From contig JAJTAZ010000002.1 of assembly GCA_021287185.1 (NCBI GenBank), forward strand, positions 43,719 to 107,718: a stretch of 64,000 nucleotides of DNA. Reading direction: 5' to 3'. The position numbers were made by a program, and so were the translations under genes. The notes beneath the pieces were generated by a model. That model made no database searches. It worked only from the letters and a program-made list of their open reading frames with translations, and was not told the origin of the DNA. Source of the DNA: Burkholderiales bacterium. Lineage in GTDB: Bacteria > Pseudomonadota > Gammaproteobacteria > Burkholderiales > Burkholderiaceae. This document shows, piece by piece, positions 9,261-16,641 of this stretch (its first letter is position 1; each line of letters begins with the position of its first letter).

Positions 9261-9992
9261 ATGAACGCTACAGACCCAATCCATCCAACGCCCACACCGA
9301 GCAGCATCCACACTGAGCAATCTCATATTCACAGCGATTTGCGCAAAATTGTGGCAAGACACGCCCAATATCCATTCAAAAAACCCTATGCCGAACACAA
9401 CCGACAAGCATTCGCCCTCATGATGGACGCATGGGCGCAACGGGGTTTTCCACCACTGATACTTGATTCGGGCTGTGGCGTGGGTGAATCCACCCTGCAC
9501 ATTGCACACGCGCATCCTGATTGTTTCGTGGTCGGTGTCGATCAATCGCAGGTGCGCCTTCAAACCCAAAAAACTTGGTGGCACGCCTCTATTCCCGACA
9601 ATCTACTGTGGCTGCGTGCAGACGTGGTGGATTTTTGGCGATTGTTGGCAGCACAATTGACAGAGCACAAGCAATCCCTCCACAAACACTATGTGCTTTA
9701 TCCCAACCCCTACCCAAAAATCGGTCAGTTGCACAAACGCTGGCACGGACATGCTGTGTTCCCAAATTTATTGGCACTGGGCGGCACACTTGAGGTGCGC
9801 AGCAATTGGCACATCTATGTCGAAGAATTCACACAGGCCGTGACACAACTGACCCACCAAACACCCGAATTTTGTGGATTGCTGACCAACCTCGAACCCA
9901 TCACCTCGTTTGAGCGCAAGTATCAAGCCCGCGGCGAGAAACTTTGGGGGGTACGTTTTGTCTTACATGGTTCCGCCCATGGCCACATTTAG
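9261..9992 (+). CDS. TrmB-like SAM-dependent methyltransferase
   Basis: 243 residues with a Rossmann SAM site (DSGCGVGESTLHIA, then GVDQSQVRL) arranged as in TrmB, the enzyme that makes m7G46 in tRNA. The family's usual DPWPK-x-RHxKRR block is changed to NPYPKIGQLHKRWHGHAVFP, and the C-terminal part keeps LALGGTLEVRSNWHIYVEEF, close to the TrmB ending with GG-x-l-x-x-x-T/S-D. So it belongs to the TrmB superfamily, but I would not assign it the m7G46 reaction; it could be a paralogue with another substrate. No clear ribosome site before the ATG. Its stop is followed by the amtB control region. Confidence 0.8.
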   Translation: MNATDPIHPTPTPSSIHTEQSHIHSDLRKIVARHAQYPFKKPYAEHNRQAFALMMDAWAQRGFPPLILDSGCGVGESTLHIAHAHPDCFVVGVDQSQVRLQTQKTWWHASIPDNLLWLRADVVDFWRLLAAQLTEHKQSLHKHYVLYPNPYPKIGQLHKRWHGHAVFPNLLALGGTLEVRSNWHIYVEEFTQAVTQLTHQTPEFCGLLTNLEPITSFERKYQARGEKLWGVRFVLHGSAHGHI

Positions 9993-10121
9993 AAGCACAT
10001 CCCCACAATGCTCAGCCAACTGAACCACTAATTGCTGGATTCTGACGACAAGATTCAAACCCGCACATCGTCTATGCAAAAAATCAGACATTTTGCGTGC
10101 GCCCAAGAAAAAAATTACTTG

Positions 10122-10138
10122 TGCACCAAAAAAATGCA
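10122..10138 (+). promoter_or_regulatory. Weak NtrC-like site
   Basis: TGCACCAAAAAAATGCA keeps the full left half of the NtrC consensus TGCACCA-N3-TGGTGCA and the outer TGCA of the right half, with three mismatches. It is the weakest of three such sites. Confidence 0.3.
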
Positions 10139-10171
10139 GTTTTGGCAAATTCCAATCCCACACCCATGGCT

Positions 10172-10188
10172 CGCACCACATCGGTGCA
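10172..10188 (+). promoter_or_regulatory. NtrC-like enhancer site
   Basis: CGCACCACATCGGTGCA matches the NtrC consensus TGCACCA-N3-TGGTGCA at 12 of 14 defined positions. It lies about 310 bases before the amtB start, a plausible distance for an enhancer acting on a sigma-54 promoter. Confidence 0.5.
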
Positions 10189-10213
10189 AGCCCTCCATCA
10201 CCTTCTATTAATT

Positions 10214-10230
10214 TGCACCACTTGGTTGCA
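10214..10230 (+). promoter_or_regulatory. NtrC-like enhancer site
   Basis: TGCACCACTTGGTTGCA matches the NtrC consensus at 12 of 14 defined positions. It lies 42 bases (four helical turns) after the preceding site, as expected for cooperating dimers. Confidence 0.5.
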
Positions 10231-10321
10231 AAAAATCAAATAAATCAATTGGTTACAAATGGTTTTCGATAAGCCACTTGCTTTACAAAGACCATTTTTT
10301 CACTCAAACTGCACCCAGTCT

Positions 10322-10343
10322 GTTCAAAAAACACTTTTTGAAC
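10322..10343. promoter_or_regulatory. Perfect inverted repeat in the amtB upstream region
   Basis: GTTCAAAAA-ACAC-TTTTTGAAC, a 9-base perfect stem with a 4-base loop. It sits just upstream of the sigma-54-like element. It could be an operator; it lacks the GC-rich stem of an intrinsic terminator. Function unknown. Confidence 0.35.
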
Positions 10344-10365
10344 GTTCTTAATTTTTAATGAATCT

Positions 10366-10383
10366 GAGGTTTTGATTCTGCCT
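10366..10383 (+). promoter_or_regulatory. Candidate sigma-54 promoter of amtB
   Basis: The region has the invariant GG (10368-10369) and GC (10380-10381) exactly 10 bases apart, as in -24/-12 promoters, but the flanks (AGGTTT and CTGC) match the TGGCAC/TTGC consensus only partly. Support comes mainly from the NtrC-like sites upstream. Transcription would begin near 10393, about 90 bases before amtB. Confidence 0.3.
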
Positions 10384-10483
10384 GAATTTTTGATTTTTCC
10401 GGCCTGAACGGCGACGAAATTTCACTGAATTGAGGTACTGTCAACACCCCATCCATTCACAAACAGTTCCACAGGAGAATGAT

Positions 10484-11806
10484 ATGAAACGTAAATTACT
10501 GCCCTTGCTACTCATGCTTGCCACTGGTGCCGCATGGGCGCAAACCGCGCCCGAAGCGGCTCCTGCAGCACCCGAAGTGGTCGCTGCCGTGGACTTTGCA
10601 GACACCGCTTTTGTCCTAATCTGCTCGGCCTTGGTATTGTTGATGACCCCAGCACTGGCTTTTTTCTATGGCGGTTTGTCGCGCAGCAAAAGCGTGCTCA
10701 ACACCATGATGATGTCTTTCGTCGCCATCGGTGTGGTGACCATTGTGTGGGTTGCGGCTGGTTTTTCGATTGCCTTTGGTGACGAACCGATGGGCGCGTA
10801 CTTCGGCAGTTTTCAAAACATCATGCTCGCAGGAATTGATAAAAACTCAACGGCCGCGACCCTTAATGCCGCTCATTTAATTCCGAAATATGTGTTCGTG
10901 ATGTTTCAAGCGACTTTTGCCATCATCGCAGCCGCATTGATTAGCGGTGCTTTGGTCGATCGCATGAAGTTTGGCGCGTATTTGACCTTTATTGCCCTGT
11001 GGAGTTTGTTTGTCTACGCACCCGTAGCACACTGGGTATGGGGTGCATCTGGCTGGTTATTAGAAAAAGGAGCTTTGGACTTTGCGGGCGGTACGGTGGT
11101 ACACATTAATGCAGGTGTATCGGCTTTGGTTGCGGCTAAGTTGCTTGGCCCTCGTTTACAAACCACTAAAAACGGCGCGATTCCACACAATATTCCCTTC
11201 GTGATTTTAGGTGCTGGCTTGTTGTGGTTCGGTTGGTTCGGCTTTAACGCAGGCAGTGCCTTGAGCGCGGACGGCAATGCAGGCTTGGCGATGTTGACCA
11301 CTCAAATTGCCACTGCAACTGCGCTGATGGTTTGGGTTTTCTGGGAAAAAGCCACAGGACACGCCATGAGTGCGGTGGGCGCAGCAACAGGCGCAGTGGT
11401 TGGCTTGGTGGCCATCACCCCAGCCGCAGGCATCGTCAGTCCAGCGTATGCAATGGTGATTGGCGTTTTGGGTGCAACGGCCAGTTTCTGGGCGGTACAA
11501 AGCAAACGCTTTTTTAAAGTCGATGATGTGTTGGACGTATTTGCGTGTCACGGCGTTGCGGGGATTGTCGGTGCAATTTTGACGGGTGCATTTGCATTCT
11601 CCACAGGTATGGGTAAAGAAAGCACTTTGGAACAGGTTAAAATTCAAGCGATTGGTGTCGGTGCAACCATTGTTTACGCTGCAATCGGAACCTTTGTAAT
11701 CATCAAATTGATTGACCTCGTGATGGGCATCCGCTTGGCCAAAGACGACGAATTGCAAGGCGTGGACATCATCAACCACGAAGAATCTGCTTATACAAAC
11801 AAGTAA
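10484..11806 (+). CDS. amtB: Ammonium transporter of the Amt family
   Basis: Moves ammonium/ammonia across the inner membrane. 440 residues from the ATG at 10484, preceded by AGGAG at 10473-10477. It begins with a cleavable signal peptide (cut near AWA-QT, residue 19), a known feature of AmtB, then an Ala/Pro-rich linker and about eleven membrane segments. Family blocks seen include TPALAFFYGGLSRSKSVLN, FAGGTVVHINAG and DDVLDVFACHGVAGIVG with its conserved pore histidines. The usual partner gene glnK (PII) is not adjacent on either side. The long upstream region has NtrC-like sites, which fits nitrogen control. Confidence 0.95.
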   Translation: MKRKLLPLLLMLATGAAWAQTAPEAAPAAPEVVAAVDFADTAFVLICSALVLLMTPALAFFYGGLSRSKSVLNTMMMSFVAIGVVTIVWVAAGFSIAFGDEPMGAYFGSFQNIMLAGIDKNSTAATLNAAHLIPKYVFVMFQATFAIIAAALISGALVDRMKFGAYLTFIALWSLFVYAPVAHWVWGASGWLLEKGALDFAGGTVVHINAGVSALVAAKLLGPRLQTTKNGAIPHNIPFVILGAGLLWFGWFGFNAGSALSADGNAGLAMLTTQIATATALMVWVFWEKATGHAMSAVGAATGAVVGLVAITPAAGIVSPAYAMVIGVLGATASFWAVQSKRFFKVDDVLDVFACHGVAGIVGAILTGAFAFSTGMGKESTLEQVKIQAIGVGATIVYAAIGTFVIIKLIDLVMGIRLAKDDELQGVDIINHEESAYTNK

Positions 11807-11864
11807 GTTATATTTGGCGGTAAAACACCTTGAATCAATCGATTCAGATAGATTCTCAAAACCA

Positions 11865-11891
11865 ACACACCCTCCTTGATGGAGGGTGTGT
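11865..11891 (+). terminator. Strong hairpin after amtB
   Basis: An 11-base perfect stem ACACACCCTCC / GGAGGGTGTGT with a 5-base loop, 58 bases after the amtB stop. The following bases CACGTTTG are not a clean T run, so termination may be partial or Rho-assisted. Confidence 0.55.
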
Positions 11892-11989
11892 CACGTTTGA
11901 AGACCGATAACGCAACGGACAAATCATCAAAACCGCATGTGCTCACCCACATAAAAGTGCGATAATGCGCCCATTCAATCGGAGGATAT

Positions 11990-12229
11990 ATGAACGGTCA
12001 AGACTGGAAATCAAACATCGAAGCCACTGTGGAATCTTGGACTCAAAACACACCCCTACAAGATTTGAGTGCAAATGCCAAAACATTTCTCATCAGCGCG
12101 CTACAAAAGTTGGATGTGGTCACACGTGAGGAGTACGAAGTGCAAGTCGCCGTACTCGCACGCACCCGCGAAAAATTAGACGCGTTGGAACAACAAGTAC
12201 AGGCTTTGGAACGCGAGCGTCTTAATTAA
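11990..12229 (+). CDS. ubiK: Ubiquinone biosynthesis accessory factor UbiK (BMFP/DUF526 family)
   Basis: 79-residue protein that in Enterobacteria assists the cytosolic ubiquinone-biosynthesis complex with UbiJ. The diagnostic C-terminal block is present as VVTREEYEVQVAVLARTREK followed by a Leu/Glu-rich coiled coil to the end. GGAGG lies just before the ATG. The stop overlaps the stop of the convergent apaH by 3 bases in a shared TTAA-containing stretch. In related genomes this gene is also found close to amtB, which agrees with the neighbourhood here. Confidence 0.88.
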   Translation: MNGQDWKSNIEATVESWTQNTPLQDLSANAKTFLISALQKLDVVTREEYEVQVAVLARTREKLDALEQQVQALERERLN

Positions 12230-13053
12230 AGCATCGCTGGCACACTGATGGTTTCACCACTTGGATAATGGTAAGCGGTGAGCTCCAACCCCCACACACA
12301 ACCCGTATCCAAACAAACCGTGTTGTTTTCATAATGCAACCCTAAAGCCGACCAGTGACCATAAACAATCGGCTGATTCAAAGTTTTACGTGCAGGCACT
12401 CGAAACCAAGGCAACAACCCATCAGGAATATTCGGCAATTCGCCTTTGAACTGAAAATCCATCGCCCCGTGGGCATCACATACCCGAATGCGGGTAAACG
12501 CATTGATGATGGCACGAATACGTTCTGCGCCTTTGAGACGGTTGCTCCAATAATTGGGAGAACTGCCAAACAGGGTTTTGAGTTGCTCAACATAATCGTC
12601 TGCAGACAGTATTCTTTGCGCTTCTTGCGAATATTTCAAAGTCTGCGCCAGCGACCATTGCGGCAAAACACCCGCATGCACCATCAGCACCCCATGTTCG
12701 TAATGTGCCAATGGAAACCGACGCAACCAATCCAACCACTGGTTACGCTCAGTGTCATTCAAGACATCGGCAAGGCTGTCCAATCGCCCTGCTTCGCGCA
12801 CCCCAGCGGCAACGCCCAACAAATGAATGTCGTGGTTGCCGAGCACCACTCGAGCACGCGTACCCAAATCACGCACCTGTCGCAAAACCCCCAAATTATC
12901 AGGTCCACGGTTAATCAAATCGCCACAAAACCAGACATCGGCCTCATCGGGAATTTGTGCCAACAAACGCGTGAGTGCATCTGAGCAGCCTTGTACATCA
13001 CCGATGACATAAAAATCGGGGGGGAAATCTGTGGTTTTTTGGAGCGTATTCAT
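12226..13053 (-). CDS. apaH: Bis(5'-nucleosyl)-tetraphosphatase, symmetrical
   Basis: Hydrolyses Ap4A to two ADP; calcineurin-like metallophosphatase in the cytoplasm. Metal-site blocks are in the right order: FYVIGDVQGC, WFCGDLINRGPDN, VVLGNHDIHLLG, HAGVLPQW and YGHWSALG. The open frame reaches 13149, but starts at 13083 or 13053 fit the family better; I chose the ATG at 13053 (MNTLQKTTDF), giving 275 residues, close to the 280 of E. coli. No start has a clear ribosome site. In place of the usual IGDVHGC the first motif reads IGDVQGC, so the first His ligand is Gln, a difference also known in some members. Confidence 0.9.
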   Translation of the reverse strand: MNTLQKTTDFPPDFYVIGDVQGCSDALTRLLAQIPDEADVWFCGDLINRGPDNLGVLRQVRDLGTRARVVLGNHDIHLLGVAAGVREAGRLDSLADVLNDTERNQWLDWLRRFPLAHYEHGVLMVHAGVLPQWSLAQTLKYSQEAQRILSADDYVEQLKTLFGSSPNYWSNRLKGAERIRAIINAFTRIRVCDAHGAMDFQFKGELPNIPDGLLPWFRVPARKTLNQPIVYGHWSALGLHYENNTVCLDTGCVWGLELTAYHYPSGETISVPAML

Positions 13054-13218
13054 TGTGTCTGTTTGAGTTGACTGTGGTGTCATTATAAATGTCTTTGATG
13101 ATTGCCATACCTTACGCCATTGAATCAACGACGAAACCCCATAAATCAAGCCATCGCCTCATGATTATGGCGTAAAATGCTGGTTTAATTATTGATTCAT
13201 TACCCTTCTTAAACCATC

Positions 13219-13989
13219 ATGTCTGATTTTATCAAAAGTTTAAAATCCACCAATCAATGGTGGCTGCTGGCGTGGTTCGATATCCGCCAACGTTATCGCC
13301 GTTCGGTTTTGGGTCCGTTTTGGATTACCCTGAGCACCGCCGTGATGATTGTTGCCTTGGGATTTTTGTGGACGCAAATTTTTCACGTGGATGTGCCGAG
13401 TTTCCTACCGTTTTTTGCGGCGGGTACCATTATGTGGGTGTTTATCTCTACCCAAATCAACGATGCCTGCACGGGATTTTCACAATTTGAAGGCTATATC
13501 CGCCAAATCAATTTGCCATTGCCTGTGTATATTTTGCGTCTGTGGGCGCGTAATTTGATTTTTTTGGCGCATAACTTTGTGATTTTTATTGCTTGTTGGA
13601 TTTATTTGGATTTTGCTTGGCGACCATTGGTGATTCAATCCATTTTGGGGTTTGCCTTGCTCAGTTATACATTACTCATGGTGTCGGTTCCAATTGCATA
13701 TTTATGCGCGCGCTTTCGCGATATTCCACCCATTATCCAAAACATCATGCAAATCGTTTATTTCCTCACACCGATTTTTTGGCAACCCCACGCGCTGCCC
13801 GTTGAAAAAGCCTACGTCACAGGCGTCAATCCGTTTTTCCATGCACTCGAAATTGTGCGTGCCCCGCTCACTGGACACGATGTTGCCATGACCTCTTGGT
13901 ACTGGATGCTCAGTACCGCGTTGATCTGTACTTTGGTCGCTGTATGGGCACAAGCGCGGTTCAAAACCCGCGTGGCGTATTGGTTGTAA
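13219..13989 (+). CDS. ABC-2 type polysaccharide export permease
   Basis: Membrane half of an ABC exporter for a lipid-linked polysaccharide (Wzm/KpsM class). 256 residues with six predicted membrane segments. Family features include WLLAWFDIRQRYRRSVLGPF near the N-terminus and the PIIQNIMQIVYFLTPIFWQP segment near residue 175. It begins a run of seven genes with gaps of 3-22 bases. The next gene, 11 bases later, is the matching ATPase. The glycosyltransferases that follow suggest it exports the glycan they make. Capsule or O-antigen cannot be told apart from sequence. Confidence 0.9.
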   Translation: MSDFIKSLKSTNQWWLLAWFDIRQRYRRSVLGPFWITLSTAVMIVALGFLWTQIFHVDVPSFLPFFAAGTIMWVFISTQINDACTGFSQFEGYIRQINLPLPVYILRLWARNLIFLAHNFVIFIACWIYLDFAWRPLVIQSILGFALLSYTLLMVSVPIAYLCARFRDIPPIIQNIMQIVYFLTPIFWQPHALPVEKAYVTGVNPFFHALEIVRAPLTGHDVAMTSWYWMLSTALICTLVAVWAQARFKTRVAYWL

Positions 13990-14000
13990 GGGAGAAGGCG

Positions 14001-14714
14001 ATGACAGCACATATTCAAGCGCGCAATCTTTGCGTCGAGTTTCCAATTTACAACACATCCAACCGTTCGTTGAAAAAACAGATTATCCAAGCCGCCACAG
14101 GTGGGCGTATTGCTGAGGATGCAAAAAAACACGTCGTGGTGCGCGCGCTGGATGAAATCGATTTGGATTTAAAACCAGGTGACCGACTGGGATTGGTCGG
14201 ACACAACGGCTCGGGTAAATCAACTTTGTTGCGCGTTTTGGCTGGGGCATACACGCCCACATCGGGACATTTAGATGTTGAAGGCAACGTTGCGAGTTTG
14301 CTCGACATTGGTTTGGGCATGGATGGCGAGGCCAGTGGCTATGAAAACATTGTGATTCGCGGCATCCTCATGGGCATGAGCAAGGCGGAAATCGAGTTAA
14401 AAATTCAAGAGATTGCTGAGTTTACTGATTTGGGTGATTATCTGTATATGCCAATGCGCACGTATTCTTCGGGTATGTCGATGCGTTTGGGTTTTGCTGT
14501 GTCCACCAGCACCAATGCCGACATCATCTTAATGGACGAGTGGCTGTCGGTGGGTGATTCGGCATTCGCTGAAAAAGCAGCAGCCCGTATGAATGATTTA
14601 CTCAATCGCTCATCCATCATGGTACTGGCATCACACGACATGGGTATGATTGAACGCGTGTGCAACACCGCAATTCGCTTAGAGCACGGTAAAATTTCCG
14701 AAAAATTATTCTAA
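14001..14714 (+). CDS. ABC transporter ATPase for polysaccharide export
   Basis: 237 residues, Wzt/KpsT class. Walker A GHNGSGKST at 67-75, signature YSSGM at 155-159, Walker B ILMDE at 176-180, followed by LSVGD, typical of this class. It ends about residue 237, so it lacks the C-terminal carbohydrate-binding domain that Wzt proteins of terminally capped O-antigens carry; this resembles the galactan-type system where export does not need a chain-end cap. Start chosen at 14001 (GGAGAAGG just before it) rather than in-frame 13896, which lies inside the permease gene. Confidence 0.9.
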   Translation: MTAHIQARNLCVEFPIYNTSNRSLKKQIIQAATGGRIAEDAKKHVVVRALDEIDLDLKPGDRLGLVGHNGSGKSTLLRVLAGAYTPTSGHLDVEGNVASLLDIGLGMDGEASGYENIVIRGILMGMSKAEIELKIQEIAEFTDLGDYLYMPMRTYSSGMSMRLGFAVSTSTNADIILMDEWLSVGDSAFAEKAAARMNDLLNRSSIMVLASHDMGMIERVCNTAIRLEHGKISEKLF

Positions 14715-14732
14715 AGTTTAAAGGGACACGTT

Positions 14733-15578
14733 ATGAAACCACTGCGTAAAGCCATATTTCCGGTTGCTGGTATGGGCACACGGTTTTTACCCGCAACCAA
14801 ATCCGTTCCTAAAGAAATGCTCACCGTGGTCGATAGACCCGTGATTGACTACGCGGTGCGCGAGGCGGTTGAAGCGGGATGCGACACTTTGATTTTCATC
14901 ACGGGGCGTTCCAAACAAGCGATTGCCAACTATTTTGACCGCAGTCCTGAACTTGAAAACGAGTTGGAAGAAAAGAACAAAACTGAAGCACTCGAAATCG
15001 TGCGCAACATCATTCCCTCGCATGTCAACTGCATTTATATTCGCCAAGCCGAGCCTTTGGGCTTGGGGCACGCGGTGCATTGCGGTGCGCCATTGGTGCA
15101 TCCTGACGAATATTTTGCGGTGCTTTTGCCCGATGATTTGATTGACGGCTATCAAAAAGGCGCGTTGCAACAAATGAACGAAGTCCACGAGCGCACAGGC
15201 AGCAGCGTGATTGCGTTGGAGCAAGTCTCGTGGGATGAGGTCTCGCAATACGGTGTGGTCGCGCCCAAGAACGAACATCAAATCCCCATTGAATTGGCAG
15301 GCATTGTTGAAAAACCCAAACGCGAAGATGCCCCTTCAAACTGGACGGTGGTTGGGCGCTACATCCTCAACGGCAAAATCATGCAGCTGCTCGAAACCAC
15401 CCAACGTGGCGCAGGCGGTGAAATTCAATTGACCGATGGCATCAGCGAATTACTCAAAACCGAAACGATTTTAGGCGTGCCATTTTCAGGTAAACGCTTT
15501 GATTGTGGTTCTAAAGCGGGTTTCTTGGAAGCCAATTTACACTTCGGCTTGGGTCTGCTCAAGCGTGGCGGGCGTTAA
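14733..15578 (+). CDS. galU: UTP--glucose-1-phosphate uridylyltransferase
   Basis: Makes UDP-glucose from UTP and glucose-1-phosphate. 281 residues. The N-terminal nucleotide-binding block is AIFPVAGMGTRFLPATKSVP, followed by KEMLTVVDRPVIDYAVREA; the later VEKPKREDAPSN and FDCGSKAGFLEAN blocks are also standard. Third gene of the polysaccharide operon. UDP-glucose would be turned into UDP-galactose by GalE, encoded at 55274-56293, before Glf acts on it. Confidence 0.95.
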   Translation: MKPLRKAIFPVAGMGTRFLPATKSVPKEMLTVVDRPVIDYAVREAVEAGCDTLIFITGRSKQAIANYFDRSPELENELEEKNKTEALEIVRNIIPSHVNCIYIRQAEPLGLGHAVHCGAPLVHPDEYFAVLLPDDLIDGYQKGALQQMNEVHERTGSSVIALEQVSWDEVSQYGVVAPKNEHQIPIELAGIVEKPKREDAPSNWTVVGRYILNGKIMQLLETTQRGAGGEIQLTDGISELLKTETILGVPFSGKRFDCGSKAGFLEANLHFGLGLLKRGGR

Positions 15579-15600
15579 TTAAACATTACGGAGATTGGTT

Positions 15601-16626
15601 GTGCTGTTGTCCATTGTCATTCCTTACTTCAATGCAGGTAAATACATTTATACGGCTGTGCAAAGCATTTTGGACGCCTGTGTTCAAGACGCGCCGTATG
15701 AAATCATCATCATCAACGATGCGTCTGACGCGTCCAACACCGAACACTTAAAAGACATTTACCAGCGCTGTTGGCAACACGCCCAAGTGCCTGTGCGCAT
15801 TGAAACCCTGACTGAAAACCAAGGTTTGAGCGGTGCACGCAATCATGGCATTCAAATTGCCCAGGGCGAATATGTATTTACCTTAGACGCCGATGACTAT
15901 GTGAACAAAAAAGCCTTTGTGAAAGTGCTCACGGATGTTAAAAATTTAAATATGGACATGGTGTTTTTCGGTAGTTATTGGTATGAAAAAGACCATGCTT
16001 GGGGCATGCAGGGATTCAAATTTGAACCCAAAGCCGAAGTGCGCGTGGACCAAGACGTGATTGCCAGTTACATCAACGCACAGACTTTTTATGCGTGGCG
16101 GTTCATTGCCAAACGCGAGCTGCTCCTACAAGTGCCTTATCCACCACGCTTATATATGGAAGACGTGGCCACCTCAACCCCGCTGCTCTCACGCGCCCAA
16201 ACCATTTGGTATGAACCTGAGCATGTGGTGTACTACCGACAAAATCCCAATTCTATTATGAAGGTGTGGACTGAGAAAAAGAGTTTTGATTTTCTCACCA
16301 CCGTACAGATGTTGCGTGAACGCTTGCATCTGGACGAGCCGATGAGTCCGATTTTGACGGATGCGTATTTTGGTTTGACCTGTAAAGCCTATTTATGGGC
16401 ATGTGCCGATGCAATTCGCCACGATTTACCCGATGCCATCGGCGTGTGTGCCCGAATAAAAGCCACACACAGTCGAATGTTTGGTAAAATTACACCTTCG
16501 CATTGGTCAAAAATTATAAGCTTATTGGATCGTAGGCAAGCGGTGTCATTTGGGTTGCTGTATTACAGCCCTAAATTGTATCGAACCGCACTCAAAGCAA
16601 AACAAAAAATTTTCCCTAAAAAATAA
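15601..16626 (+). CDS. Glycosyltransferase family 2
   Basis: 341-residue GT-A fold enzyme that probably adds a sugar to the growing glycan in the cytoplasm. N-terminal nucleotide-sugar block LLSIVIPYFNAGKYI, then IIINDASDAS, GLSGARNHGI and the DxD-type metal motif DADD at residues 96-99. Start: GTG at 15601 with GGAG 7 bases before it; the in-frame TTG at 15595 lies too close to that site. Its donor and acceptor cannot be told from sequence. No membrane segment is obvious. Fourth gene of the operon. Confidence 0.85.
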   Translation: MLLSIVIPYFNAGKYIYTAVQSILDACVQDAPYEIIIINDASDASNTEHLKDIYQRCWQHAQVPVRIETLTENQGLSGARNHGIQIAQGEYVFTLDADDYVNKKAFVKVLTDVKNLNMDMVFFGSYWYEKDHAWGMQGFKFEPKAEVRVDQDVIASYINAQTFYAWRFIAKRELLLQVPYPPRLYMEDVATSTPLLSRAQTIWYEPEHVVYYRQNPNSIMKVWTEKKSFDFLTTVQMLRERLHLDEPMSPILTDAYFGLTCKAYLWACADAIRHDLPDAIGVCARIKATHSRMFGKITPSHWSKIISLLDRRQAVSFGLLYYSPKLYRTALKAKQKIFPKK

Positions 16627-16641
16627 AACAGGAGTAATTAA

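Larger units (their letters stand above)
9993..10483 (+). other. Long amtB upstream control region without a convincing gene
   Basis: This 491-base AT-rich stretch holds no credible coding sequence; a 72-codon minus-strand frame at its left end overlaps the TrmB-like gene and has no family resemblance. It contains three NtrC-like sites (about 10122-10230), a perfect 9-base-stem inverted repeat at 10322-10343 and a candidate sigma-54 promoter at 10366-10383, each listed separately. Confidence 0.7.

Noticed and set aside
9963..10181. 72-codon minus-strand open frame upstream of amtB
   Set aside because: Overlaps the end of the TrmB-like gene and the NtrC-like sites; no recognisable protein features and no ribosome site.
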